Counted from the first letter of the stretch, positions 35,285-45,127 are shown. The stretch is DNA of 60,267 nt from Weissella hellenica (GCF_005405545.1 NZ_BJEG01000014.1:1-60267), one strand, 5' to 3'. Program-made: numbers and translations. Notes: generated by a model from the letters alone, not told the origin.

Positions 35285-35489
35285 TTCAGCAATAAAAAAG
35301 CCCCAGTAACAAGTCAATTGACTCATTGCTGGGACGAAAAGTTTCCGCGGTACCACCCAAAAATTAGTTAGTACGCAAAAACTAACTCTCTTTAAGATAT
35401 TTACAATGTTTAAATAGTTCAATCATTCCACCTGCGCTACTCACAGCTACCGTAGCTTCTCTGACATACAATGAAATGTTCTACCAATG
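35285..35489 (-). promoter_or_regulatory. T-box riboswitch upstream of the NhaC-family gene
   Basis: The minus-strand leader contains the Stem I block CAGAGAAGC with a GGTAGCTGTGAGTAGC apical hairpin, a Stem III hairpin (GTTAG / CTAAC), the T-box motif TGGGTGGTACCGCGG (35344-35358) and a terminator with arms CCCAG / CTGGG plus T6 (35291-35334). A TAT triplet after GAAC is a candidate tyrosine specifier, but the specifier loop could not be assigned with confidence. Confidence 0.85.
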
Positions 35490-35495
35490 TGGATT

Positions 35496-35524
35496 ATTGT
35501 ACGCACCTATTAGTAAGGTGTCAA
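35496..35524 (-). promoter_or_regulatory. Promoter of the T-box leader
   Basis: TTGACA (35519-35524), a 17-bp spacer and TACAAT (35496-35501) form a near-consensus promoter starting transcription a few bases before the T-box Stem I. Confidence 0.8.
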
Positions 35525-35561
35525 CTAGCAATTTAAAATATGCGGATTTTTAATTTGAAAA

Positions 35562-35580
35562 ATGGTTCGAATATGGTTCG
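35562..35580. repeat. Tandem ATGGTTCG repeat
   Basis: Two copies of ATGGTTCG lie 11 bp apart (35562-35569 and 35573-35580) in a 190-bp stretch without genes between the T-box promoter and rpmE2. The same stretch also holds two AACACTTAA copies near 35618 and 35637. The 11-bp spacing resembles arm-type integrase sites. Confidence 0.4.
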
Positions 35581-35654
35581 CAGTGGACAAAAGGTGGATA
35601 AAACATGCTACTTTGCAACACTTAACAACACTGTAAAACACTTAAAAAAGCACA

Positions 35655-35699
35655 CAAAAAAGCCGTCATATAGGCATTTAGCGCTATACAACGGCTTTT
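35655..35699 (-). terminator. Intrinsic terminator after rpmE2
   Basis: AAAAGCCGT and ACGGCTTTTTT pair on the minus strand around a 23-base arm/loop region that contains GCGC. It lies 15 bp past the rpmE2 stop. Confidence 0.75.
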
Positions 35700-35713
35700 G
35701 TAAGGATTTGTGA

Positions 35714-35956
35714 TTAAGCAAGTCCATATTTCTTGTTAAACTTATCAACAGCACCGTCGACAGTAGTAAACTTTTGCTTACCAGTGTAGAATGGGTGTGA
35801 ATCTGAAGTAATTTCAACACGAATCATTGGATAAGTAGCACCCTCAAATTCGATAGTTTCGTCAGAAGTACGAGTAGAACCTGACACAAACTTGTAACCA
35901 GTAGTTGAGTCAACGAAAACCACTTGGTGGTAATCTGGATGAATTTCAGCCTTCAT
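35714..35956 (-). CDS. rpmE2: 50S ribosomal protein L31 type B
   Basis: This 80-aa ribosomal protein begins [20 protein letters not shown] and contains [12 protein letters not shown], the type B L31 pattern. It has no zinc-binding cysteines, so it is the C-minus form. The start follows AAGGAGA. It is a single-gene unit between lepA and the T-box locus. Confidence 0.96.
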   Translation of the reverse strand: MKAEIHPDYHQVVFVDSTTGYKFVSGSTRTSDETIEFEGATYPMIRVEITSDSHPFYTGKQKFTTVDGAVDKFNKKYGLA

Positions 35957-36034
35957 TATTTTCTCCTTATCGCCCTGAATTTATAAAAATCAGAGTCAGT
36001 TTATTTAACTAAACTATATTAACATAAAATTTTA

Positions 36035-36071
36035 TAAAATGATAGTTTTTCACTAAAAGCTATCATTTTAT
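36035..36071 (-). terminator. Intrinsic terminator after lepA
   Basis: AAAATGATAG and CTATCATTTT form a 10-bp stem with a 14-base loop directly at the lepA stop; the T run after it is interrupted. Confidence 0.6.
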
Positions 36072-36072
36072 T

Positions 36073-37896
36073 TTATTCTTCATCAGCCTTCAAAACCGCC
36101 ATAAAAGCTTCCTGCGGAACTTCAACAGTTCCAACAGATTTCATCCGTTTTTTACCACGTTTTTGCTTGTCCAACAATTTCGCACGACGATCAGGATCAC
36201 CCGTATGAATACGTGACGTAACGTCTTTACGATAAGCCTTGATAGTTGACCGTGCCACAATTTTAGAACCAATTGCAGCTTGCACTGGGATTTCAAAATT
36301 ACGACGTGGAATAATCTCTTTTAATTTCTTCGTAATCACACGTGAGCGTTCTTGCGCAAAATCACGGTGGACAATGAAACTAAGCGCATCAACTTTGTCT
36401 CCATTTAGCAAAATATCAATCTTCACCAAATCAGATTGACGATACCCTGATATATCATAATCTAATGATGCATAACCACGCGTATTTGATTTTAATTTAT
36501 CAAAGAAATCAAAAATAATTTCAGATAGCGGCATGTAATACTTCACATTCACACGGGTCTCATCTAAATAATCCATCGTATCAAATTCACCACGCTTAGC
36601 TTGTGCCAGCTCCATAACGGCACCAACATAATCATTTGGTACCATAATTTGGGCATGCACAAATGGTTCTTCAATTGTTTTAATCTCAGCAACATCTGGT
36701 AGTTCGGATGGATTAGCAACGTCAACCATCTCACCATCAGTTGTAAACGCATGGTAGGTAACTGATGGCGCTGTTGTAATCAAATCCAAGTCAAATTCAC
36801 GTTCAAGGCGTTCTTGAATAACGTCCATGTGTAATAGACCTAAGAACCCAGTTCGAAAGCCAAATCCTAATGCTTGTGAAGTTTCAGGTTCAAACTCCAA
36901 AGAAGCATCATTTAATTGTAATTTTTCAAGTGCATCACGCAGGTCGTTATACTTCGCATTATCCGTTGGATATAGTCCCGAGTATACCATTGGGGTCATT
37001 GGCTGATATCCCGGCAATGGATTTTCTGCAGGTTGCTTAACATGTGTTATTGTATCGCCCGGTCGCGCATCGCGAATATTTTTAATAGATGCTGCTACAT
37101 ATCCAATATCCCCTGCCATCAAATAATCACGTTTAATAGGCGCTGGTGAATTCACACCGACTTCTGTTACTTCATATGAGGCACCAGAATTCATAAATTT
37201 AATTTTTTCACCTGGTTTTAAAATACCTGTTTTAACACGAACCGTTAAAATAACTCCTTTATATGAGTCATATGCCGAATCAAAGATTAGTGCTTGTAAT
37301 GGATCTGTCAAACTACCTTCTGGCGCTGGAATATCCGTAACTATTTTTTCTAATAATTCTGGAATACCAATTCCTTTTTTGGCTGATGCCAACACAGCAT
37401 TAGACGCATCAATACCGATGACATCTTCAATTTCAGTTTTCACAGCTTCTGGATTAGCAGCTGGTAAATCAATTTTATTAATAACTGGTAAAATTTCCAA
37501 ATCATTTTCAATTGCTAAATAAACATTCGCTAATGTCTGTGCTTCAACTCCTTGAGCAGCATCAACGACCAAGATAGCGCCATCAGCGGCAGCTAATGAA
37601 CGTGATACTTCATATGAAAAATCCACATGCCCTGGTGTATCAACTAAATGGAAAATATAAGTTCCACCATCATTAGCCTTATAATGCACCTCAACGGCAT
37701 TCATTTTAATTGTAATACCACGTTCACGTTCCAAATCCATCGTATCTAGTAACTGATTTTGCATTTCACGCTCAGTAACTGTGTGTGTTGCTTCCAAAAT
37801 ACGATCTGATATTGTTGATTTACCATGATCAATATGAGCCACAATACTAAAATTACGTATATGGTTTTGGCGCGCCTGCATTTCTTCTATATTCAT
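36073..37896 (-). CDS. lepA: Elongation factor 4 (LepA)
   Basis: This 607-aa ribosome-associated GTPase has G1 AHIDHGKST (about 20-28), DTPGHVDF (G3), NKIDLP (G4), EF-G-like domains and the LepA-specific C-terminal domain with [21 protein letters not shown]. It back-translocates or remodels stalled ribosomes. Length is standard. The start follows AGGAGCGCAAATA. Confidence 0.97.
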   Translation of the reverse strand: MNIEEMQARQNHIRNFSIVAHIDHGKSTISDRILEATHTVTEREMQNQLLDTMDLERERGITIKMNAVEVHYKANDGGTYIFHLVDTPGHVDFSYEVSRSLAAADGAILVVDAAQGVEAQTLANVYLAIENDLEILPVINKIDLPAANPEAVKTEIEDVIGIDASNAVLASAKKGIGIPELLEKIVTDIPAPEGSLTDPLQALIFDSAYDSYKGVILTVRVKTGILKPGEKIKFMNSGASYEVTEVGVNSPAPIKRDYLMAGDIGYVAASIKNIRDARPGDTITHVKQPAENPLPGYQPMTPMVYSGLYPTDNAKYNDLRDALEKLQLNDASLEFEPETSQALGFGFRTGFLGLLHMDVIQERLEREFDLDLITTAPSVTYHAFTTDGEMVDVANPSELPDVAEIKTIEEPFVHAQIMVPNDYVGAVMELAQAKRGEFDTMDYLDETRVNVKYYMPLSEIIFDFFDKLKSNTRGYASLDYDISGYRQSDLVKIDILLNGDKVDALSFIVHRDFAQERSRVITKKLKEIIPRRNFEIPVQAAIGSKIVARSTIKAYRKDVTSRIHTGDPDRRAKLLDKQKRGKKRMKSVGTVEVPQEAFMAVLKADEE

Positions 37897-37978
37897 TATT
37901 TGCGCTCCTGTGTTGTATTTATTCTGTCCATACCATTATACAAGTATTCTTAATATCATGGTAGTACTCCCTGATCCA

Positions 37979-38107
37979 TTATTTTTTATTTAACTTATCG
38001 GTCATTTTTTTGGCTTTTTCATCGACAGATTGATTGAATTTTTTTTGACGATATTGTGTATAAATAAAACCTACCAACAAAATAATGATAATAATCCATT
38101 TAAGCAT
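37979..38107 (-). CDS. 42-aa single-helix membrane protein
   Basis: A frame of 43 codons begins MLKWIIIIILLVGFIYTQYR and ends KLNKK. It has one hydrophobic helix (residues 3-16) followed by a strongly basic, helical cytoplasmic tail. A canonical AAAGGAGAAC site sits 9 bases before the ATG. It lies between lepA and the HdeD-like gene and was likely missed by length filters. Function unknown. Confidence 0.7.
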   Translation of the reverse strand: MLKWIIIIILLVGFIYTQYRQKKFNQSVDEKAKKMTDKLNKK

Positions 38108-38225
38108 TTTTCCTGTTCTCCTTTGCTAAATAGTTAATATTTTTTGTTTTAATTCACGCTTCAATTGTATTTTACAACTTTTTCAATTACACTCAATTTA
38201 AACAACCTATTAGGGGGACATTCTT

Positions 38226-38858
38226 ATGGCTAATTTGCCAGAAATAAAACATGAAACGATCAACGACGAGGACGTGGTACCGTCAAGACTTTCCAAACAA
38301 CCACAACAATCACAAAAACCTGTTATTTCTTATTTTGTTCGTAAATTATTAGCCGCTGCCGGTGTCATTTCAATTATTTTAGGAATTTTTGCATTTGTTT
38401 TTAATACGGAATGGTTACTTGCAGTGTCGATTATTTTTGGCCTTTTTTCAATTTTTATTGCTTTTATTGATCTTATGCTATTTAGCAATAGTGTTTATCT
38501 GCGCGGGGCCCATTTAATGAGCGCCCTACTAAGTGCTGTGATGGGCCTTGTTTTGTTATTCCGTCAAGATTTCACACAAGATTTTATTGGTTTGGTATTC
38601 GGCTTTTGGATTCTATTTAATGCCACCAGTAATTTAGCCCAAACTTGGGTTCCCGAACTATTAATTGGTTGGCAACGCTTAGTTGGCTTGATTATTGGTG
38701 TTGTTGGTCTTGCTTTAGGACTATTTTTAGTATTATTTACAGGTTATACACCTCACAATATGCAAATTATTTTAGGTGTTTATACTGACCTATTGGGTAT
38801 TTTCTTCTTGCTTGTTAGTTTTTTTAGTCATAAAAACAACTTAAACAATGACAAATAA
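38226..38858 (+). CDS. HdeD/DUF308-family membrane protein
   Basis: This 210-aa protein has a polar N-terminus of about 40 residues and then six hydrophobic helices in pairs (43-200), as in HdeD/DUF308 proteins linked to acid stress in enterobacteria. A GGGGGACATTCTT region serves as ribosome-binding site. It is the only gene on its short plus-strand transcript, which ends at a strong terminator. Confidence 0.8.
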   Translation: MANLPEIKHETINDEDVVPSRLSKQPQQSQKPVISYFVRKLLAAAGVISIILGIFAFVFNTEWLLAVSIIFGLFSIFIAFIDLMLFSNSVYLRGAHLMSALLSAVMGLVLLFRQDFTQDFIGLVFGFWILFNATSNLAQTWVPELLIGWQRLVGLIIGVVGLALGLFLVLFTGYTPHNMQIILGVYTDLLGIFFLLVSFFSHKNNLNNDK

Positions 38859-38870
38859 ATATTTTCAACC

Positions 38871-38902
38871 AAAAAGGCAGCCTCAGTGAGGCTGCCTTTT
38901 TA
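38871..38902. terminator. Bidirectional terminator between the HdeD-like gene and cls
   Basis: AAAAAGGCAGCCTCA and TGAGGCTGCCTTTTT form a perfect GC-rich hairpin with a very small loop and T tails on both strands. It ends two convergent genes. Confidence 0.92.
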
Positions 38903-38915
38903 TAGCAATTATTAA

Positions 38916-40364
38916 TCACAAAATCGGTGTTAATAATCTTGAGAAAAATTGCTTAAATCGTTTCCATGATGATTGTGCTGCAAAATACTCTGACGTTAAA
39001 AGCTGTGAATCCAGCAAATCCTCTTCAAAGATAGCTTCCATTTCTAATGCTACCCGTTCACTATACAAAAACGCATTAACTTCAAAATTCAGAGAAAATG
39101 AACGAATATCCATATTAGCACTACCAACTGAGACAATACGATTATCAATTACGATTGTTTTAGCATGTAAAAACCCTTTGTTATATGCGTAAACTTCGAT
39201 TCCCTCATTAGCTAAAACACTTGCATAATATTCCGTTGCCCGATAAACAAACATATGATCAGGTTTTGATGGAATCATAATTCTAACATGTACGCCCGAC
39301 TTAGCTGCAATTGCAAGCGAGTCCATAATTGCTTGATTCGGGATAAAGTAAGGTGATTGAATCGTAATACTTTCATGAGCCATTGAAATCATACGCAGGT
39401 ACCCTTGATATATTTGATTCATATCTGAATCTGGACCTGAAGAAACAATTTGCATGGCAACATCGCCACCCGTATCATGTGACGGAAAATATTCCTCACC
39501 AAACTTCAATTTTTGGTATTTATTAGTGGCATTCCAGTCCATAAAGAAACGACTTTGCATAGCCAAGACAGCATCACCAACAACACGTAAATGCGTATCA
39601 CGCCAATAACCAAATTTGTCTAAACGACCTAAATATTGATCACCGATATTAAAGCCCCCAATGTAACCAATATCACCATCAATAATGACTAACTTACGGT
39701 GATCGTGATTATTAACATGCAAAGACATAACTTGCCATTTTGGCATTAAAAATGCTTCTACATGGCCGCCTGCTTCACGCAATCGTTGATATAATTTGTT
39801 GTTTTTACCACCAGATCCCCAGCTATCATAAATAACACGAATCCGTACGCCTTCTTTAGCTTTTTCAGTCAACAAGTCAACAAATTCATTCCCTAACTTA
39901 TCATCATAAATTGTATAATATTCAACGTTAATATGATGCTTAGCTGCTTTAATATCAATAAATAATTGCTCAAATTTTTCATGACCATCTGTTAAAATGT
40001 TTACTTCATTTTGATTCGAAAATATAGCTTGCTCATTTTGTAAAAATAAGCGAATAAACGCTTGTTCTTCCACATAACGTTCTGGATCAGATAGTGCGAT
40101 CACTTCTTTTTGCTGATTATCAGCAATTTTATCAATACCTAAAACTTCTTGTGTTTGCATATTAAAAATATGATGCCCTGATAATTTCCGACCAAACAAA
40201 AAATAAATTAAAAATCCGATTCCAGGAAACAACAATAAAACAAGCATCCACGCCCAAATAGAAGTAATATCACGATAACGATCTCTAAATACCGTTAAAA
40301 TAGCTGCAAAACTATTAACTACGAAGATGATTTCAATTAATATCATCAACCAATGTTCAGCCAT
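38916..40364 (-). CDS. cls: Cardiolipin synthase
   Basis: This 482-aa membrane phospholipase D-family enzyme condenses two phosphatidylglycerols to cardiolipin. Two N-terminal helices (about 4-55) precede two HKD motifs: HDHRKLVIIDGD (near 222) and LHAKTIVIDN (near 402), each followed by the usual IGGFN and GSANMD segments. Length matches firmicute Cls. Confidence 0.95.
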   Translation of the reverse strand: MAEHWLMILIEIIFVVNSFAAILTVFRDRYRDITSIWAWMLVLLLFPGIGFLIYFLFGRKLSGHHIFNMQTQEVLGIDKIADNQQKEVIALSDPERYVEEQAFIRLFLQNEQAIFSNQNEVNILTDGHEKFEQLFIDIKAAKHHINVEYYTIYDDKLGNEFVDLLTEKAKEGVRIRVIYDSWGSGGKNNKLYQRLREAGGHVEAFLMPKWQVMSLHVNNHDHRKLVIIDGDIGYIGGFNIGDQYLGRLDKFGYWRDTHLRVVGDAVLAMQSRFFMDWNATNKYQKLKFGEEYFPSHDTGGDVAMQIVSSGPDSDMNQIYQGYLRMISMAHESITIQSPYFIPNQAIMDSLAIAAKSGVHVRIMIPSKPDHMFVYRATEYYASVLANEGIEVYAYNKGFLHAKTIVIDNRIVSVGSANMDIRSFSLNFEVNAFLYSERVALEMEAIFEEDLLDSQLLTSEYFAAQSSWKRFKQFFSRLLTPIL

Positions 40365-40444
40365 AACCCATCTCCTTTTGAATGATAGTCTTTATTCTAT
40401 CAGGTTTATATGCCAACAATATATCAAACATTAAAATTAAAAGG

Positions 40445-41965
40445 TTACTTTAATAAATTATGCTTTTTCAAATACAAATGTGCAACTTTATCAGCAGCCT
40501 TGTGTTGGACTGTGACTTGATAATTCATATTAATCATATCTTGATTTGTTATTTTATTATTTAAGCGTTCCAAACTTTTTTTGACACTTGGATATTTTTT
40601 CAAAATATCTCCCCGGACCAATGGAGCCCCTTGGAAAGGCGGAAAATACTTTTTATCATCAACTAAGGTTACTAATTTATCAGCTTTCAATTGTGGATCT
40701 GTTGTATAAGCATCCGTCACATCAATTTGACCATTAGCTAATGCATTATAACGTAAACTAGAGGACATACTTTTCACATCTTTAAACTGTAAGCCGTAAG
40801 CCTTTTTCATGCCTGGATAGGAATCTTTTAATTCATAAAAATCATGGTCAAATCCTGCTGTTAATTGTGATGACATTTTAGTTAAATCACTAGTTGTTTT
40901 TAGATGATATTTCTTAGCATCACTTTGTCGTACTGCCAATGCGTATGTATTTTGATAACGCATCGGCGCTAAATATTCTAAATCAGCTTGTTCGTGTAAG
41001 GCTGCCCTTGCATCAAGATAGGCTTGTTCTGGTTGGTGGCTGACAGTTTGTCCCTTTATAAGATTTTGTAAAACCGTGCCGGTAAATTCCGGGTAAATAT
41101 CAACATCACCACTCTTAATCGCTTTATAAATAAATGTTGTGCCACCAAAATCAGGTTTCAACTGTACATCTAAACCTGCATTATCTGATTCAATTAATTC
41201 TTTATACATATTGATTAAAATTTCTGGTTCACCACCTAATTTACCAGCAATTGCTATGCGCCCTTTAGGCTGTGTTAATGCCTTACCAGTAAAATAACCA
41301 CCAAGCAGTATAATTGCAACCCCCACTAAGATACCCATCTTTTTCAAAGATAATTTACCGATTATTTTAATTAACCATGAAAAAGCCAGCGCCAAAACAG
41401 CAGATAAAATTGCACCTAATAATAACTGGGCGTTATCGTTTGTCTGGATACCAATCATAATAAATGAACCTAATCCACCACCACCAATTAATGCGGCTAA
41501 AGTAGCTGTTCCGATAATCATAACCGTTGCAATGCGCAATCCTGATAAAATCAATGGCATGGCTAAAGGTAACTGAATTTTAAATAACTTAAAATATTTT
41601 GAAAAGCCGAAAGCTTCAGCTGCTTCCAATAAATTTGCATCAATTTGTGTTAATCCTGCATACGTATTTTGAAAAATTGGCATAATTGCATATAACACTA
41701 ATGCTATAATGGCGGGAAATGTTCCAATACCAACAAAGGGAATTAAAACACCCAGCACAGCTAAACTAGGTATCGTTTGAATAATACCTGCAATTTGTAA
41801 AACAACTTCACCTGCTCGTCGATAATTCATTAAGGTGATTGCTAACGGAATTGCGATCACTGCCGCAATTAAGATGGCAGCCAAGGAAAGTAGTATATGT
41901 TCTTCTAGGGCTACAATAATGTCGTTTGCATGTGTCATCACAAAATGCAATAAATCATTTAACAT
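40445..41965 (-). CDS. Quaternary-amine-type ABC transporter, fused permease and substrate-binding protein
   Basis: This 506-aa protein fuses a permease (residues 1-210; five to six helices, with the EAAEAFGFSKYFKLFKIQLPLA coupling loop) to an extracellular OpuAC/ProX-type binding domain (about 235-506; GEPEILINMYKELIE, DFGGTTFIYKAI, DVDIYPEFTGTV). One helix links them. Such fusions import glycine betaine, choline or carnitine as osmoprotectants; the related EgtU proteins import ergothioneine. The ligand cannot be decided by eye. It lies 10 bp after its ATPase gene. Confidence 0.9.
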   Translation of the reverse strand: MLNDLLHFVMTHANDIIVALEEHILLSLAAILIAAVIAIPLAITLMNYRRAGEVVLQIAGIIQTIPSLAVLGVLIPFVGIGTFPAIIALVLYAIMPIFQNTYAGLTQIDANLLEAAEAFGFSKYFKLFKIQLPLAMPLILSGLRIATVMIIGTATLAALIGGGGLGSFIMIGIQTNDNAQLLLGAILSAVLALAFSWLIKIIGKLSLKKMGILVGVAIILLGGYFTGKALTQPKGRIAIAGKLGGEPEILINMYKELIESDNAGLDVQLKPDFGGTTFIYKAIKSGDVDIYPEFTGTVLQNLIKGQTVSHQPEQAYLDARAALHEQADLEYLAPMRYQNTYALAVRQSDAKKYHLKTTSDLTKMSSQLTAGFDHDFYELKDSYPGMKKAYGLQFKDVKSMSSSLRYNALANGQIDVTDAYTTDPQLKADKLVTLVDDKKYFPPFQGAPLVRGDILKKYPSVKKSLERLNNKITNQDMINMNYQVTVQHKAADKVAHLYLKKHNLLK

Positions 41966-41975
41966 TTTACGCTCC

Positions 41976-42896
41976 TTAATATTTGCTAATATACATTAAT
42001 AAATGACGCTGATTAATGATATATTGTTGGTCAATAATAACACTATCTTGACTATACAGTTCAGCTGCTAGCTCTTGGAGAGTTTGTGTACTTTTTAGAT
42101 GTGGTGCCTCAATAGACATATCAGCCGTAATTTTCTGTCCTAAGCCAGCTTCCAATAAGTCCTTAATTAACGTGATCCGTTGATTGTTAAATAATGATGA
42201 TACCAACGCATTAGCCGGTTGGTTAATAATTGTTTGTGGCTTACCGACTTGTTGTAGCTCACCATTGACCAATACACCAATTTTTGATCCCAAGCGTAAG
42301 GCTTCTTGCATATCATGTGTCACAAAAACAATTGTTGGTTTAAATTCTTCATATAAAGATAGTATTAAATCTTGTAATTGTTTACGTGATAATGGGTCCA
42401 ATGCACTAAAAGGCTCATCCATTAAAATAATTTCTGGTTTAGTAATCAGCGCACGGACAATTCCCACACGCTGTTGCTCCCCACCTGATAGTTCACTAGG
42501 CATGCGTGATCCGTATTGTTCATATGGCATACCAACTTTATGTAATAATGCTTTGACCAATTGCTGCCTTTTTTCACGTTTAACACCATTGGCTTCTAAC
42601 AAAATACCAGCATTTTGACTAATCGTAAGATTTGGAAAGAGTGCAATATTTTGTAAGACATAACCAATATGTTGCCTTAAAACTACAGTACTAGCACTTG
42701 CTATATCTTTATTATCTATCAAAATTTTCCCATGAGTTTGCTGTGTTAATCGATTAATCATTTTAAGGATGGTTGTTTTACCACTACCACTTGGACCAAC
42801 TAACACAAAAAACTCACCAGATGCAATCGTTAAATTAAGATGATTAACAACTTGTTTATTTTGATACATTTTAACAACATCCTCAAATACAATCAT
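41976..42896 (-). CDS. ABC transporter ATPase for the quaternary-amine-type system
   Basis: This 306-aa ATPase carries Walker A GPSGSGKTT (about 35-43), the signature LSGGEQQRVG, Walker B IILMDEPFSALDP and the VTHDMQEA switch His. Family members often have two C-terminal CBS domains that sense ionic strength. Here only about 65 residues follow the nucleotide domain, so the regulatory region is absent or very reduced. It pairs with the fused permease/binding protein. Confidence 0.92.
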   Translation of the reverse strand: MIVFEDVVKMYQNKQVVNHLNLTIASGEFFVLVGPSGSGKTTILKMINRLTQQTHGKILIDNKDIASASTVVLRQHIGYVLQNIALFPNLTISQNAGILLEANGVKREKRQQLVKALLHKVGMPYEQYGSRMPSELSGGEQQRVGIVRALITKPEIILMDEPFSALDPLSRKQLQDLILSLYEEFKPTIVFVTHDMQEALRLGSKIGVLVNGELQQVGKPQTIINQPANALVSSLFNNQRITLIKDLLEAGLGQKITADMSIEAPHLKSTQTLQELAAELYSQDSVIIDQQYIINQRHLLMYISKY

Positions 42897-42956
42897 AGTT
42901 ATATTCCTTTCATTTTATATGTTTTAACTCATTTCAATACTGCTTACCATAGTATA

Positions 42957-42990
42957 TAAAAAAGACTGGGCAAATAAAACCCCAGTCTCA
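42957..42990 (-). terminator. Intrinsic terminator after thiE
   Basis: AGACTGGG and CCCAGTCT form an 8-bp stem with a 10-base loop and T6 on the minus strand, 6 bp past the thiE stop. Confidence 0.85.
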
Positions 42991-42996
42991 AATTGA

Positions 42997-43614
42997 TTAC
43001 AACAAACTAATTGCTTTTTTTAATTGTTTTACCTTAGCTGCAATATCTGCTGCTTGCATAATTTCACTAACAACGGCCACACCAACGACATTAGTACCTG
43101 TTAGGGTATCGATATTGTGTTCTTTAATACCACCAATTGCAAAAACTGGTATATTAACAGTTTCCGTAATCTCTTTTAGCGTTTGTTTACTTGTTGGCTT
43201 TGTAATAACTTTTGTCTGCGTTGGAAACATTGCCCCTGTTCCTAAATAATCAGCCCCTTGTTGTTCTGCTTCAATCGCACGTGCAACCGTTTTGGCTGAT
43301 ACACCCAAGATTTTATTTGGGCCCAATAATTTACGCACTACATCAACCGGTAATTCATCATCACCAATATGAGCGCCACTAGCATCAATTGCCAAGCAAA
43401 TATCAATACGATCATCAATAATTAACGGTAAATGATACTCATCTGTTATGTTTTTAACCTTAACAGCCAGTTCATAGTACGCACGTGTCGTCAAATTTTT
43501 TTCACGTAATTGTACGAAGGTTACCCCATTTGCACATGCTATGTTAACGCGTTCCAAAAATGTTTCCTCATCCTCACCGTAGCGTGCTGTCACTAAATAT
43601 AATTCTTTTGCCAT
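42997..43614 (-). CDS. thiE: Thiamine phosphate synthase
   Basis: This 205-aa TIM-barrel enzyme joins HMP-PP and HET-P to thiamine phosphate. Visible motifs are VQLREKNL (about 34-41), [24 protein letters not shown] and [11 protein letters not shown] with the pyrophosphate-contacting residues. Its start (AAAGGGGAC upstream) lies inside the thiM coding sequence, giving a 41-bp overlap. It works with ThiM and ThiW in salvage; thiD is not in the window. Confidence 0.94.
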   Translation of the reverse strand: MAKELYLVTARYGEDEETFLERVNIACANGVTFVQLREKNLTTRAYYELAVKVKNITDEYHLPLIIDDRIDICLAIDASGAHIGDDELPVDVVRKLLGPNKILGVSAKTVARAIEAEQQGADYLGTGAMFPTQTKVITKPTSKQTLKEITETVNIPVFAIGGIKEHNIDTLTGTNVVGVAVVSEIMQAADIAAKVKQLKKAISLL

Positions 43615-44410
43615 TAATAGTCCCCTTTATTTGCTCCATCCAGTTTGGGTTTTTTTCACCCAATATTGATAATTGATTTAGGAATTGTTGTCTAAAATCA
43701 GCAATCCCTGTTGTTGGTGCAATCATTTTAGCTTGTTCACCAGCAATATTTAAATAACTAATGGCCAAAACAGCAGCAGTTTCGGGTACTTTTTGCTCAC
43801 CTAATAAAGCCGCCAAAAGGGCCCCTAATACATCACCTGAACCGGTAAAACGATCTAATTCTAAAACACCATTCTCTAAAATCCAGACATTATTTTGTGC
43901 CACAATAATATCTTTTGCTCCCGTAGCAACATAAATTGAAGTAGTTGGTAATGTTTTAAGCGCAGTTATTAATTCTGTAAAAGCTGCCGGTGTTTGATCG
44001 ATTAAATTGCCGTCTACACCACGACCGTTAGTCTTCAAACCTGCAATAGCCCGCATTTCTGAAATATTACCACGTACAATAGTTGGCTCATAATTCATAA
44101 TAGCATGCGCTATATGCATCGCTGTACTAGCGCTTGCTACACCTACTACGTCTAAAACAAACGGTTTATCATGATAAGCCAGCTTACTTGCAGCCAACAA
44201 ACTTTCTTCTTTAGCTAAGGATAAGCTACCCAAATTTAACAAGATACTATTTGTTTGTTTTGCCAAATCTGAAAAGGCACGAACATCTTCCGTCATTATT
44301 GGTTTTGCACCAACATAAAGTAATGCATTGGCAACCGTTTCAACGGAAATTGTATTCGTTATACAATGAACTAACGGGGCAGTAGTTAATGGTATTGTTA
44401 CTTTTTGCAT
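43574..44410 (-). CDS. thiM: Hydroxyethylthiazole kinase
   Basis: This 278-aa kinase phosphorylates the thiazole moiety of thiamine. [26 protein letters not shown] at the N-terminus, IVRGNISE and the catalytic [12 protein letters not shown] loop (normally TGTGCxLG) are present. The residue after TGSG is Asp rather than the common Cys. The ATG overlaps the thiW stop (TAATG), and the 3' end extends 41 bp into thiE. Confidence 0.93.
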   Translation of the reverse strand: MQKVTIPLTTAPLVHCITNTISVETVANALLYVGAKPIMTEDVRAFSDLAKQTNSILLNLGSLSLAKEESLLAASKLAYHDKPFVLDVVGVASASTAMHIAHAIMNYEPTIVRGNISEMRAIAGLKTNGRGVDGNLIDQTPAAFTELITALKTLPTTSIYVATGAKDIIVAQNNVWILENGVLELDRFTGSGDVLGALLAALLGEQKVPETAAVLAISYLNIAGEQAKMIAPTTGIADFRQQFLNQLSILGEKNPNWMEQIKGTINGKRIIFSDSTLR

Positions 44411-44928
44411 TATCGGATCACCCTTCTCCCATTAAACACTTGCATCATATCTTTAAACAAAGAAATTTTCTTAGCTTGTTGCCAGATTAACCAAGCAGCT
44501 ACTGCCCCCATTAATGTTGCTCCTAAAAATCTTGGTGTATATAATAACCAATACAAATCTGTTTTTGTACCTGTAAATAATACCATTACCGGGTAAGAAA
44601 CTAATGAGCCGATAATCCCTGTCCCAATAATCTCACCAATAATTGAACCATAAACATTTCGCGTTAGACGTGCACCAACACCCGCTAACAATGCACCGAA
44701 GACAGCCCCGGTTAGTGCCAATGGTGGAATGCCCATCAAAAGCATCCTAATAATACCACAGCATACAGCCATAATGGTTGCATATAATGGTCCCATTAAA
44801 ACACCAGCTAAAATGTTAATAACACTAGACATGGGTGCCATACCTTCAATACGTAAAATAGGTGACAATACAACATCCAAAGCAATCATCATTGCTAAGT
44901 AAGTTATCTTTCTAACTTTTGAATTCAT
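44410..44928 (-). CDS. thiW: ECF-type thiazole transporter ThiW
   Basis: This 172-aa membrane protein has about five hydrophobic segments and is the substrate-binding component for hydroxyethylthiazole uptake. The pattern SPILRIEGMAPMSSVINILAGVLMGP is typical. It is the first gene of the TPP-riboswitch operon and feeds ThiM. It needs the common ECF module encoded elsewhere. Confidence 0.92.
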   Translation of the reverse strand: MNSKVRKITYLAMMIALDVVLSPILRIEGMAPMSSVINILAGVLMGPLYATIMAVCCGIIRMLLMGIPPLALTGAVFGALLAGVGARLTRNVYGSIIGEIIGTGIIGSLVSYPVMVLFTGTKTDLYWLLYTPRFLGATLMGAVAAWLIWQQAKKISLFKDMMQVFNGRRVIR

Positions 44929-44971
44929 CTTAATTCTCCTAAAAACTTTTAAAGCCTATTAAATCAAAGCA

Positions 44972-45016
44972 ACAAAAAAGACCTTTTTGCAATAAAAAAT
45001 TACAAAAAAGCCTTTA
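44972..45016 (-). terminator. Terminator of the TPP riboswitch expression platform
   Basis: AAGGCTTTTTTGTAA and TTGCAAAAAGGTCTT can pair on the minus strand and are followed by T6. It lies between the aptamer and thiW, consistent with TPP-induced termination. Confidence 0.7.
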
Positions 45017-45044
45017 TAAATACAATTACTCATATTGGTATTTT

Positions 45045-45127
45045 CACAATTCCTACGCTTAAATAACTAAAACAGGTACGAAGGGTCTAGAGTAATACTC
45101 TTTCTCAGCCATAATCGGCTCCCCTTT
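45045..45127 (-). ncRNA. TPP riboswitch
   Basis: The minus strand carries the canonical thi-box: GGGGAGCC, GGCTGAGA, ACCCTTCGTACCTG and AAGCGTAGGAA in the right order and spacing, with an intervening variable P3 hairpin (AAGAGTATTACTCT). It lies upstream of thiW-thiM-thiE. Confidence 0.95.
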
